Assembly: GCA_964458125.1 (NCBI GenBank)
Contig: CAYWHE010000102.1
Location: forward strand, 1-13,946
Length of the DNA stretch: 13,946 nt
Reading direction: 5' to 3'
Source of the DNA: CAYWHE01 sp964458125
GTDB taxonomy: Bacteria; Bacteroidota; Bacteroidia; AKYH767-A; OLB10
This document shows, one piece after another, positions 7,571 to 13,946 of the stretch (positions within the stretch are counted from its first letter, which is position 1; the number at the start of each line of letters is the position of its first letter). A program made the translations under genes and the position numbers. The notes under the pieces are model-generated. The model did no database searches and had not been told where the DNA came from. It worked only from the letters and a program-made list of their open reading frames with translations.

Positions 7571-8551
7571 ATGAATATGAAACGAAGAACATTCATCAAA
7601 GGATCAGCCATTATAGGCGCTACGGCTGCCGTTCCCGATTTGCTGAAAGGCGCCTCGGGCATGTTTGAAAATGAAAAGGGCCGGATGGTGCACAGCGTGC
7701 TCAGCGCGAACAAATCCATGGTGGGAACACTGCCTGTTTTGAGGGCCTTTGCCGGGGACCACAATGATTATGTATCCCCCTTTGTTTTCTTTGATGAGTT
7801 TGGCCCGGTGCGGGTAACTCCCAAAGACAAGCCCCTGCGGGTGGATGCCCATCCCCATGCCGGCATCATCCCCACCACGTATTTTCTGTCCGGCAGCGGA
7901 CATCACCGCGACAGCCTGAATTACGACTTCCAGATCGGCAAGGGCGATTTTATGATGTTTACTTCCGGAAGGGGCGCCATTCACATGGAAGAAACCGGAA
8001 AGAAATTATACGATGACGGCGGCCTGTACCACGGTTTTCAGATCTGGCTGAACATGCCCTCCAAATACAAATTTATTGACCCGGCAACGGATGTACACCG
8101 CCTGGATAAAATGGCCCCGGTCAGCGGAAAGGATTATTCCGGTACGGTGGTGCTGGGTGAATTGTTTGGCGCCAGATCAAAAATTGAAACCCTTTTTCCT
8201 GTGTTTTACTTTCACCTTCAATTGAAAGCCGGCTGTAAAATCAGTATTCCGGTCAACCCCGCCCATAATGCCTTTATATACGTCATCAGCGGAACTATTG
8301 AAGCTGAAGGACGAAAGGAAATCCGGGCCAACCAGGTTGTCCTGTATGAACGGGGGGAAAACCTGGTGAATATTTTCAGCGCCGGCGATGCCGAAATTTT
8401 AATGCTGGGAGGACAACCGCACAACGAACCCGTTTACGCCTACGGTCCATTTGTCATGAATAATGAAGAGGAAATTATCCGCTGTTACAACGATTACAGG
8501 GCCGGAAAAATGGGTAATCCCGATGTTGTAAACCGGTCTTCGATTAAATAA
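7571..8551 (+). CDS. Pirin family protein with twin-arginine signal
   Basis: A 326-residue bicupin of the pirin family. The N-terminal cupin holds the four metal-ligand positions known from human pirin: H94 and H96 (in DAHPHAGI), then H138 and E140 (in GAIHMEE). Other family blocks are VSPFVFFDEFGP, YFLSGSGHHRDS and DFMMFTSGRGA. The C-terminal cupin is weaker (NAFIYVISGTIEAEG, NQVVLYERGE). Some bacterial pirins oxidise quercetin and others bind transcription or metabolic factors; the sequence does not decide between these. The start at 7571 gives MNMKRRTFIKGSAIIGATAA, which looks like a Tat signal (RR.FIK). The ATG at 7529 would put 14 unusual residues before it. Most pirins are cytoplasmic, so predicted export is notable. 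Confidence 0.87.
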   Translation: MNMKRRTFIKGSAIIGATAAVPDLLKGASGMFENEKGRMVHSVLSANKSMVGTLPVLRAFAGDHNDYVSPFVFFDEFGPVRVTPKDKPLRVDAHPHAGIIPTTYFLSGSGHHRDSLNYDFQIGKGDFMMFTSGRGAIHMEETGKKLYDDGGLYHGFQIWLNMPSKYKFIDPATDVHRLDKMAPVSGKDYSGTVVLGELFGARSKIETLFPVFYFHLQLKAGCKISIPVNPAHNAFIYVISGTIEAEGRKEIRANQVVLYERGENLVNIFSAGDAEILMLGGQPHNEPVYAYGPFVMNNEEEIIRCYNDYRAGKMGNPDVVNRSSIK

Positions 8552-8972
8552 TTCTCAGAACTGGTACAGGGCTGCTTTCATGAAAACCACAGGCCATGTT
8601 ACCCGGTCAATATTACCAAAGTACCAGGTAGTCCAGGTCCCTTATTCAATGGTCCTGGTTGTCGCAATTGCTTGCTACTGGCAGTTCCCCGGCTTTGAAT
8701 CCTGAGGCTTTTGGGAATCCGGTTCAGATGGTACGCCGGAGTCTGGTGAACTGCTCAGCCCCAACTACCAGGGAATTCACCATAAGGGATTAACAGCGTA
8801 CCGCAGGCTGGTCCGTTCTCCCTTTCTCTGATTAACCGTCCGGAGAGCGTAAAGGCTGATCCGCAAGCCATCCGATTCATTTTTGTTTTTTTTACAGGAC
8901 CTTAACGGTTGTACTGGGCAACCCATGAAACAAATTTCGCCGGGACACGTTGAAATCCGCAAATTCACTCCC
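8552..8972. other. Intergenic region, no recognised gene
   Basis: 421 bp after the pirin gene. I see no coding pattern on either strand and no recognisable structured RNA. A 14-nt T-rich tract at 8880-8893, broken by a single G, follows only weak inverted repeats and is not a convincing terminator. Confidence 0.5.
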
Positions 8973-9098
8973 ATGAAACTACTGCGAAAGATCTGGAATT
9001 TTGCCCTTCGGTTCAACCGCTGGTTCAACACCAACATGGCCTGGTATTTTGAAAATGGCCATAAATCAGAATACAGGCGGTTGCATGACAACAGTTGA
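8973..9098 (+). CDS. Small 41-residue protein of unknown function, paralogue A
   Basis: MKLLRKIWNFALRF begins an aromatic and basic peptide that ends ...HDNS. It aligns without gaps, end to end, with the 41-residue product encoded at 9208-9333. Shared positions are M1, K6, I7, R13, F18, W24, F26, N28, G29 and K31, including the motif W-[YF]-F-x-N-G-x-K. Equal length and a common motif make chance unlikely and support translation of both. The start at 8973 is chosen to match the paralogue. An in-frame ATG at 8925 would add 16 residues of dissimilar sequence. The N-terminal half could form an amphipathic helix with many aromatics, so membrane contact is possible. I know of no family for it. Confidence 0.6.
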   Translation: MKLLRKIWNFALRFNRWFNTNMAWYFENGHKSEYRRLHDNS

Positions 9099-9207
9099 TA
9101 ACCTGTTGAAAAATAGAGGAAAAAACGGGAATCAACCCCATGCTTCAGGCCTTACTTTTATGGTGGAGAGAAATGTGCGTGCGGCAACCTTTTAAAACCA
9201 GTGCATC

Positions 9208-9333
9208 ATGAACATCTTTAAAAAAATCAGGAGTCAGTTCCAGCGCTTAAGCATGAAGTTTGACAAACAGTTTGGCTGGTTTTTTACCAACGGTCAGAAA
9301 GCAGGAGCAGACGTTGACTGGATGACGCGGTAA
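9208..9333 (+). CDS. Small 41-residue protein of unknown function, paralogue B
   Basis: It begins MNIFKKIRSQFQRLS, has the core FGWFFTNGQK at 22-31 and ends DWMTR. It has exactly the same length as the protein at 8973-9098 and shares the W-[YF]-F-x-N-G-x-K motif. It is basic and aromatic in the first two thirds and acidic just before the end. The ATG is followed by an A-rich second to sixth codon, usual for Bacteroidota starts. No strong -7 box was found; TACTTTTA at 9153-9160 differs from TAnnTTTG by one base. The two genes are 109 bp apart, same strand, and converge with the suf pair. Function unknown. Confidence 0.6.
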   Translation: MNIFKKIRSQFQRLSMKFDKQFGWFFTNGQKAGADVDWMTR

Positions 9334-9430
9334 CCTGTCCTGACTGGTTCCGTCAGCATGCCTGTTAACCTGTTTGATCTGATCCGGTTTGCGGCCGGGT
9401 GGCTTATCCCGTTGAAAAAAACTGTCCCCT

Positions 9431-9787
9431 TCACCACATTCCCAGTTCCAGCCGGGCCTCTTCGCTCATCATGTTTTTATCCCAGGGCGGATCAAACGTC
9501 ACCTCCACCTTGGCCTCGTTCACATCGGGAATCTCCCTGATTTTCTGCTCCACCTCCGGAGGCAGGGTTTCCGCCACCGGGCAGGCGGGAGAAGTGAGGG
9601 TCATTTTTATATGCACATCATTGCCCTCATTGATTTTGATCTCATAAATCAGACCCAGTTCATAGATATCAACCGGTATTTCAGGATCGAAACAGGTCTT
9701 GAGCATGCCCACCACACGGTCGTGGAGGGACTTGACCGCGTCTTCACCGGCAGGGTCCTGAGGGGTAGGTGATGTTGATTCATTCAT
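9431..9787 (-). CDS. SUF-associated Fe-S assembly protein, DUF59/MIP18 family (SufT-like)
   Basis: A 118-residue protein of the MIP18/DUF59 family that helps mature Fe-S proteins (SufT and YitW in other bacteria). Family blocks are clear: CFDPEIPVDIYELGLIYEI (33-51), MTLTSPACPVAETLPPEVE with the conserved Cys at about residue 69, and the C-terminal FDPPWDKNMMSEEARLELGMW. The N-terminal ~20 residues are a Ser/Pro/Asp-rich extension. It starts 25 bp after the end of sufE on the same strand, so the two form an operon read from the promoter near 10256. The other suf genes (B, C, D, S) are not in the window. Confidence 0.9.
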   Translation of the reverse strand: MNESTSPTPQDPAGEDAVKSLHDRVVGMLKTCFDPEIPVDIYELGLIYEIKINEGNDVHIKMTLTSPACPVAETLPPEVEQKIREIPDVNEAKVEVTFDPPWDKNMMSEEARLELGMW

Positions 9788-9812
9788 AGTTCGGTAACAA
9801 TTCAGGCGGGTC

Positions 9813-10238
9813 TCAGTTTTTTAATTGCCGGAATCCAAGGGCATACAGTTTCATTTGCCTGATCATGGCTGAAAGGCCGTTGGCCCTGGTCTGCGCCATA
9901 TGCTGCCGCAGCTGTATCCGGTCAATGAATCCCAGTGGGGCATCGACTATTTCATCCGGACTGCGACCGCTCAATACCCGTATGAGCAAGGCAATCTCCC
10001 CTTTCACAAAAGTGGAATCGCTGTCGGCCTGGAAATAAATTTTGCCTTCCCGTTCAAAGGCATGCAGCCAAACGGATGACTGGCACCCTTTTATTTTATT
10101 TTCCGGCTTTTTATATGCATCGTCCAGCTTTTCCAGCTTCTGACCCAACTCAATGATATACTGGTATTTTTCCTCCCAGGTATCAAAGAGTCCGAAATCA
10201 GACACGATTTCATCTTCCACTGCTTCTGGCGTATTCAT
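9813..10238 (-). CDS. sufE: SufE family cysteine desulfurase sulfur acceptor
   Basis: A 141-residue SufE protein. SufE takes persulfide sulfur from the desulfurase SufS and passes it to the SufBCD scaffold in the cytoplasm. The active-site cysteine is C52 in IKGCQSSVWL, the family signature. Other family blocks are WEEKYQYIIELGQKL (21-35), FQADSDSTFVKGEIALLIRVLSG and the C-terminal QTRANGLSAMIRQMK. The length is standard. ATG at 10238 has an exact -7 box only 18 nt upstream, giving a leader of about ten bases. It is the first gene of a two-gene operon with the DUF59 protein. Confidence 0.93.
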   Translation of the reverse strand: MNTPEAVEDEIVSDFGLFDTWEEKYQYIIELGQKLEKLDDAYKKPENKIKGCQSSVWLHAFEREGKIYFQADSDSTFVKGEIALLIRVLSGRSPDEIVDAPLGFIDRIQLRQHMAQTRANGLSAMIRQMKLYALGFRQLKN

Positions 10239-10255
10239 TGAGTTGATAAGTGATG

Positions 10256-10263
10256 CAAAAGTA
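10256..10263 (-). promoter_or_regulatory. Bacteroidota -7 box for the sufE operon
   Basis: CAAAAGTA on the plus strand reads TACTTTTG on the minus strand, an exact TAnnTTTG, 17 bases before the start codon of sufE. No clear -33 TTG was seen. Confidence 0.5.
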
Positions 10264-10429
10264 ACAATTTGTGATGAGAATAGGGGTGGTCCGGGAACCT
10301 ATACACCTGGAATTTTATCCTGAGGAGAAACCGGTTATGTCCGGTATGCCTGGTATCGCCTTAATCATTCGCCCGCCTCCCATGATCAGGGTCAGTAAAT
10401 CCCCGCCTGAATTGAACTACATTTACTGC

Positions 10430-11104
10430 GTGAATACCTCGTTTTATAAACTCCGGCTCTGTCTTTTTATCCTGGTTTTATTGACTTCCTGCTCTCCTGC
10501 CCGTTTTGTGAAACCTCTTGCCAAAAAACAACATGCGGCCAACCTTTCACTCGGCGGGCCTTTGATTCAATACGCCAAAACCACCATACCCATTCCCTTT
10601 CTGACGGCCAGTTACGGATACGGCATTGACAGCAGCCTGACTGTATTTGCTTCCCTGAACATAACCTCCGCACTATTTGGCAATGTTCATCTGGAACCCG
10701 GTATCAGCAAACAAGTCATCAAACAAAACCGTTACCGTCCGGCCCTCATTGTTTCACCCGTGATGACCGTTCTTTACCACGATCGAAATGCCTTTAAGCT
10801 CTATCCTCAGCTGGAGTTGCATGCCTGCTGGGAATACGGTAATAAGAAAAATTATTTTTACCTGGGCATCAACAACTGGTTTGAACCGGCCCGTACCCGC
10901 ACCCTTGGGGAAAGGCAGCACCGGCACTGGATTTTTTCGCCCCAGGCCGGTCACAGCTTCACCGGGAAAAAATGGAATATCAACCTGGAAGTTAAACTTA
11001 TCGCCCCCCATATATCCAGCGACAAGCTTGTTGTTGAATACCAGACTCCTTTTAAAAACAGGGGTGCCTTTGGCGTCTATTTAGGTTATACCAGAAAATT
11101 TTAG
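10430..11104 (+). CDS. Predicted lipoprotein of unknown function, beta-rich
   Basis: A 224-residue protein when started at GTG 10430. This start gives MNTSFYKLRLCLFILVLLTSC, a textbook lipoprotein signal with the lipidated Cys at position 21. In-frame ATGs at 10382 and further up would place 16 or more unlikely residues before it. After the Cys the sequence is CSPARFVKPLAKK, without the acidic residues of surface lipoprotein export signals, so it probably stays on a periplasm-facing membrane leaflet. The rest is rich in short alternating strands (TASYGYGIDSSLTVFASLNI, NYFYLGINNWFEP, GAFGVYLGYTRKF), as in small outer-membrane barrel-like proteins. I do not recognise the family. It ends 3 bp before the hydrolase gene, so they are translationally coupled or at least cotranscribed. 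Confidence 0.72.
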   Translation: MNTSFYKLRLCLFILVLLTSCSPARFVKPLAKKQHAANLSLGGPLIQYAKTTIPIPFLTASYGYGIDSSLTVFASLNITSALFGNVHLEPGISKQVIKQNRYRPALIVSPVMTVLYHDRNAFKLYPQLELHACWEYGNKKNYFYLGINNWFEPARTRTLGERQHRHWIFSPQAGHSFTGKKWNINLEVKLIAPHISSDKLVVEYQTPFKNRGAFGVYLGYTRKF

Positions 11105-11107
11105 ACC

Positions 11108-12043
11108 ATGAATGTTTCATTTTTACAACCCAGGATTTCCGGCCGCCGCGACGGCCCCTGCTGGTTTTCATTGCTGGCTATAACCTGTCTGAGCAGTTGT
11201 TTACGCCTGGATGATAACCTGTTCAACCAGCAAAAACTTTCGGAATACCGTCTCGATCATTACGAAGGAAAGGTTGACTTTTCGCTGGACAGCAGTTACC
11301 GGATACCGGACAGCCTGGTGCAGTTGTTTACGCTGGTCTCCCGTGCACCGGATGAGGAAAGCGGGACCACCATTTATGCTCTGTATGTGGGAGAAATTTC
11401 TAATATAGCCACCGATACGGTTATCCTGTATTGCCATGGGAACCGCGATCACATGGATTTTTACTGGCCACGTGCGAAATTACTGGCCCATGCCGGACAT
11501 AAAAACCGGTTTGGCGTTATGATGATGGATTACCGGGGATTTGGCATGTCGGCGGGCAAACCGACGGAAAAAGGTTTGTATGCCGATGTGGCGACGGCCA
11601 TTCAATGGCTTCAAAGCAAAGGACTATCCGGTGAACGGCTGGTGCTGTATGGGTTCAGCATGGGTTCGGCCCCGGCCACCATGTTAACGGCCGAGCCCGT
11701 CCATCTGATGGCTTCAAAATTAATCCTGGAAGCCCCCTTCGCCAATGCCGAAACCATGGTGCAGGACGCCTCAGGGCTTGCCCTGCCGGCCTCCACCGTG
11801 ACGGATCTGAAAATCAATAATGCAGAAAAAATACGGGAGGTGCAGCAACCCTTCTGCTGGATACACGGAGAAGACGATGATTTTTTAAACATCAATACGC
11901 ATGGACAGGTTGTGTATGACCATTACCAGGGAACTTACCGGGAAGCACACCGCATTGCGGGAGCGGGACACGGTACCATTCAAACCACCATGGGGTTCCA
12001 GCCTTACCTGCAGGCCGTGACGGATTTCATTACACTTCATTAG
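11108..12043 (+). CDS. Alpha/beta hydrolase lipoprotein
   Basis: A 311-residue serine hydrolase of the alpha/beta fold. Residues 1-31 form a lipoprotein signal (hydrophobic WFSLLAITCLSSC, lipidated C31). Catalytic elements are in order: an oxyanion-type HG at 110-111 (CHGNRDHMD), the nucleophile S184 in GFSMGS, a likely acid among D256-D258 (HGEDDDF), and H288 in GAGHG. DYRGFGMSAGKP at 141-152 is typical of the BEM46/ABHD13-like serine hydrolases. The substrate (ester, lipid or peptide) cannot be read from sequence. CLRLDD places two Asp at +4 and +5 after the Cys, somewhat like Bacteroidota surface-export signals, so exposure on the cell surface is possible. It is cotranscribed with the upstream lipoprotein. 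Confidence 0.85.
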   Translation: MNVSFLQPRISGRRDGPCWFSLLAITCLSSCLRLDDNLFNQQKLSEYRLDHYEGKVDFSLDSSYRIPDSLVQLFTLVSRAPDEESGTTIYALYVGEISNIATDTVILYCHGNRDHMDFYWPRAKLLAHAGHKNRFGVMMMDYRGFGMSAGKPTEKGLYADVATAIQWLQSKGLSGERLVLYGFSMGSAPATMLTAEPVHLMASKLILEAPFANAETMVQDASGLALPASTVTDLKINNAEKIREVQQPFCWIHGEDDDFLNINTHGQVVYDHYQGTYREAHRIAGAGHGTIQTTMGFQPYLQAVTDFITLH

Positions 12044-12298
12044 GTCCTGACATACATTCATCAGACTTTGGTCATTCAGGGTAGTTCAGGTTGGTGATTT
12101 CAATTTATGGTATTGACATTTCATCCGCCATCCGATGGAAAAATACAGGGAAACTGAGCTCCAGGGTAAGCCCGGAAACCAGCTTCCGTCGCAAGTATCG
12201 GGTAAAATATCCCGGATCATACTACTTCTCCCGGTATCCGTTCGACTTTATGATTGCTGAACGGGCTTCTCCCTTCAATAGCACACGCATATGGTATG

Positions 12299-12321
12299 AA
12301 ATTCCCCGCTAGGGCAGCGGG
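12299..12321 (+). repeat. Short palindromic repeat, copy 2
   Basis: AAATTCCCCGCT at 12299-12310, three bases, then GCAGCGGG at 12314-12321. CCCGCT and AGCGGG form a stem with a 5-nt loop. It has the same 12-mer and 8-mer as the element at 6210-6233, which lies on the opposite strand. Confidence 0.6.
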
Positions 12322-12347
12322 ATTGTTCAGTATTCATTCATTTCCAT

Positions 12348-12377
12348 TTTGTAATTAAAGTTTTACAATTAAATATG
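12348..12377 (+). promoter_or_regulatory. Candidate promoter of the DUF3820-xth operon
   Basis: TTTG at 12348-12351 is followed after 18 nt by TAAATATG at 12370-12377, which differs from TAnnTTTG by one base. The spacing fits Bacteroidota -33/-7 promoters. The start codon is 33 nt further on. Confidence 0.35.
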
Positions 12378-12410
12378 CTACCTTAATGCCGTGAATTTTA
12401 CCCGCTCAAC

Positions 12411-12662
12411 ATGTCCCTGGTGCCCGTCAAACCGGATCCTGAACTGCTTTTAAAACTGGTCAGCATGTCCATGCCTTTTGGCAAATACAAGGGGCGGATC
12501 CTTCATGAACTGCCGGTTTCCTACCTGGAATGGTTTCAGCAAAAAGGATTTCCAGCCGGTAAATTGGGAATGCTGCTTCAACTGCTTTATGAAATCAAAC
12601 TCAACGGCCTGGATTACCTGCTGAAGCCATTGCTGAAAGATCCTGACGAACAAAAGCCGTAA
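12411..12662 (+). CDS. DUF3820 family protein
   Basis: An 83-residue protein that matches the DUF3820 pattern almost throughout: MPFGKYKGRILHELPVSYLEWF (21-42), then KGFPAGKLGMLLQLLYEIKLNGLDYLLKPL. Members are small and cytoplasmic, annotated as a putative quorum-sensing-regulated virulence factor after a Pseudomonas relative; the MPFGKYKG motif also occurs next to nuclease domains elsewhere, so a nucleic-acid role is possible but unproven. ATG at 12411 gives the usual length with a short N-terminal extension. It ends 8 bp before the exonuclease III gene, indicating an operon. Confidence 0.85.
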   Translation: MSLVPVKPDPELLLKLVSMSMPFGKYKGRILHELPVSYLEWFQQKGFPAGKLGMLLQLLYEIKLNGLDYLLKPLLKDPDEQKP

Positions 12663-12670
12663 TCACCAGG

Positions 12671-13444
12671 ATGCCTCCCCTTAAAATCATTACGTATAAT
12701 GTCAACGGCCTCAGGGCCGCCATGAGCAAAGGCTGGCTGGGCTGGGTAAAATCCGTAAACGCTGACGTCCTTTGCCTTCAGGAAATCAAGGTGCAGCCCG
12801 GTCAGCTGGACCTTTCCGTTTTTGAAAAACTGGGGTACCACGCCTGCTGGTTTCCTGCGGAAAAAAAAGGATACAGCGGTGTGGCCATATTATCCAGGCA
12901 AAAACCCGATCATGTGGAATATGGCTGCGGCATGGAGCGGTATGACCGGGAGGGCCGCATGATACGGGCCGATTATGGCAGTTTTTCCGTGATGAGCGTG
13001 TACATGCCTTCAGGCACCACGGGTGAGGTAAGACAGTCCTTTAAAATGAAATGGCTGGAGGATTTTCAGCAGTATGTCAACACCCTGAAAATAAAGAGGA
13101 AAAACCTGGTCATTGGCGGTGATTACAACATCTGCCACAGGGCAATCGATATTCATAATCCTGTCACCAATGCCAGATCATCGGGGTTTCTTCCGGAAGA
13201 ACGGGAATGGATCGGTAATTTTATTGACAGCGGTTACATTGATTCCTTCCGGCATTTCAACCAGGACCCCCGCCATTATACCTGGTGGACTTACCGGGCC
13301 GGGGCGCGGGAGCGGAACCTGGGCTGGCGCATTGATTACCTGATGACCAGTAAAAACCTTGAAAAAAAGCTGATCAGATCAGAAATATTAAACGAGGCTA
13401 TGCACAGTGATCATTGTCCGGTATCGCTGGAAATCGAACTATAA
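12671..13444 (+). CDS. xth: Exodeoxyribonuclease III (AP endonuclease, Xth family)
   Basis: A 257-residue Mg-dependent EEP-fold nuclease of base excision repair, which cuts at abasic sites and degrades DNA 3' to 5'. The catalytic positions of E. coli Xth can be followed: N10 (TYNVNGLR), E38 (LCLQEIK), Y111 (SVYMPSG), D151 and N153 (GGDYNICH), D222 (GWRIDYLM), and D247-H248 (SDHCPV). It starts MPPLKIITYN and has the usual length, complete at both ends. It lies in an operon between the DUF3820 gene (8 bp gap) and a DUF1905/YdeI-type gene (14 bp gap). No unusual residue was noticed. Confidence 0.94.
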   Translation: MPPLKIITYNVNGLRAAMSKGWLGWVKSVNADVLCLQEIKVQPGQLDLSVFEKLGYHACWFPAEKKGYSGVAILSRQKPDHVEYGCGMERYDREGRMIRADYGSFSVMSVYMPSGTTGEVRQSFKMKWLEDFQQYVNTLKIKRKNLVIGGDYNICHRAIDIHNPVTNARSSGFLPEEREWIGNFIDSGYIDSFRHFNQDPRHYTWWTYRAGARERNLGWRIDYLMTSKNLEKKLIRSEILNEAMHSDHCPVSLEIEL

Positions 13445-13458
13445 CAATTGTAGCCGTT

Positions 13459-13946
13459 ATGATTGCCTATAAAACCATCATTTTAAAGTTTGCCAGGCAG
13501 GGTGAAAAAACAGGCTGGACGTATATTGAAGTGCCGGCAGACGTGGCTGAACAAATCAAACCGGGAAACAAAAAAGGATTCCGGGTGAAGGGACAACTTG
13601 ATTCGTTTTCCATTTCGGGAATAGCCTTGTTGCCCATGGGCCGCGGAAATTTTATCATGCCGCTGAATGCGGCCATCCGGAAAGGAATTGGCAAGCGGCA
13701 AGGCGCCATGCTCCAGGTCAAACTGGAAGAGGATAAAACGGAATACGAGTTGAATGCTGACCTGCTGGAATGCCTGTCGGATGATCCTTCCGCGCTGGTT
13801 TTTTTTAATACCTTGCCGGGTTCGCACCGGCGTTATTTTTCAAAATGGATAGAAAGCGCCAAAACAGAAGAAACCTATGCCAGACGCATAGCCATGGCCG
13901 TTAACGCATTGGCAAAAAAACAGGGATATCCTGAAATGCTCCGTGC
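13459..13946 (+). CDS. DUF1905 / YdeI-OmpD-associated family protein (3' end beyond window)
   Basis: The frame opens at ATG 13459 and is still open at the last base, so 162 codons are visible and the stop is missing. Residues 1 to about 95 match DUF1905: TGWTYIEVPADVAEQIKPG, VKGQLDSFSISGIALLPMG, GNFIMPLNAAIRKGIGKRQGAM, QVKLEEDK. Residues about 110-160 match the YdeI/OmpD-associated C-terminal module: FFNTLPGSHRRYFSKWIESAKTEETYARRI and ALAKKQG. Both modules often occur together in Bacteroidota; their biochemical role is not established. It lies 14 bp after the exonuclease III gene, probably in the same transcript. Confidence 0.85.
   Translation, partial: MIAYKTIILKFARQGEKTGWTYIEVPADVAEQIKPGNKKGFRVKGQLDSFSISGIALLPMGRGNFIMPLNAAIRKGIGKRQGAMLQVKLEEDKTEYELNADLLECLSDDPSALVFFNTLPGSHRRYFSKWIESAKTEETYARRIAMAVNALAKKQGYPEMLR

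Larger units (their letters stand above)
12044..12410. other. Intergenic region with palindrome and candidate promoter
   Basis: 367 bp between the hydrolase and the DUF3820 gene. It carries the palindrome at 12299-12321 and a candidate promoter for the next operon at 12348-12377. An open frame runs through 12091-12312 but lacks a good start and any coding resemblance. No RNA gene was seen. Confidence 0.55.

Noticed and set aside
8777..9091. Minus-strand open frame of 104 codons
   Set aside because: It lies antisense to microprotein A and has no recognisable motif; the plus-strand pair has the better case because of its paralogy.
12091..12312. Plus-strand open frame of 73 codons before the DUF3820 gene
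   Set aside because: It has a non-ATG start without supporting context and ends inside the palindrome. A resemblance to the 6232-6462 frame is limited to a few residues.

Overview
The window reads as Bacteroidota chromosome, probably from a Chitinophagales/Sphingobacteriia-like lineage (the phylum is well supported, the order is a guess). Three lines point there. Two predicted exported proteins carry type IX secretion (T9SS) sorting domains, one type B (gliding-motility-associated) and one type A. Signal peptides end in the Ala-Gln style common in this phylum. Five genes are preceded by an exact TAnnTTTG -7 box, the Bacteroidota promoter hallmark, and Shine-Dalgarno sequences are mostly absent. 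There are no rRNA or tRNA genes, no CRISPR array and no insertion-sequence transposase.

Layout. 1-660: a small GIY-YIG endonuclease gene, more AT-rich than its surroundings, with a hairpin upstream and a dense array of REP-like palindromes downstream. 670-6141: surface-protein block, with a T9SS type B protein on the minus strand divergent from a peptidase-S74/tail-fibre-type protein and a T9SS type A protein on the plus strand. 6142-8551: a palindrome-bearing gap, a membrane-anchored GH25 lysozyme (minus) and a divergent pirin-like protein with a twin-arginine signal (plus). 8552-9430: a mostly empty stretch holding two tandem 41-residue paralogous microproteins of unknown function. 9431-10238: a two-gene minus-strand operon, sufE then a SufT-like DUF59 protein, for Fe-S cluster assembly. 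10430-12043: two lipoproteins read in tandem, one unknown and one a serine alpha/beta hydrolase. 12044-12410: a second palindrome-bearing gap. 12411-13946: an operon of DUF3820 protein, exodeoxyribonuclease III and a DUF1905/YdeI-type protein cut by the window end.

How it fits together. Most genes are ordinary Bacteroidota housekeeping or cell-envelope genes. The surface-protein block, the lysozyme and the lipoproteins act outside the cytoplasm. The suf pair and the xth operon are housekeeping. The least explained items are the pair of 41-residue paralogues and the GIY-YIG gene bracketed by structurally similar hairpins, which could be a small nuclease-associated repeat element.
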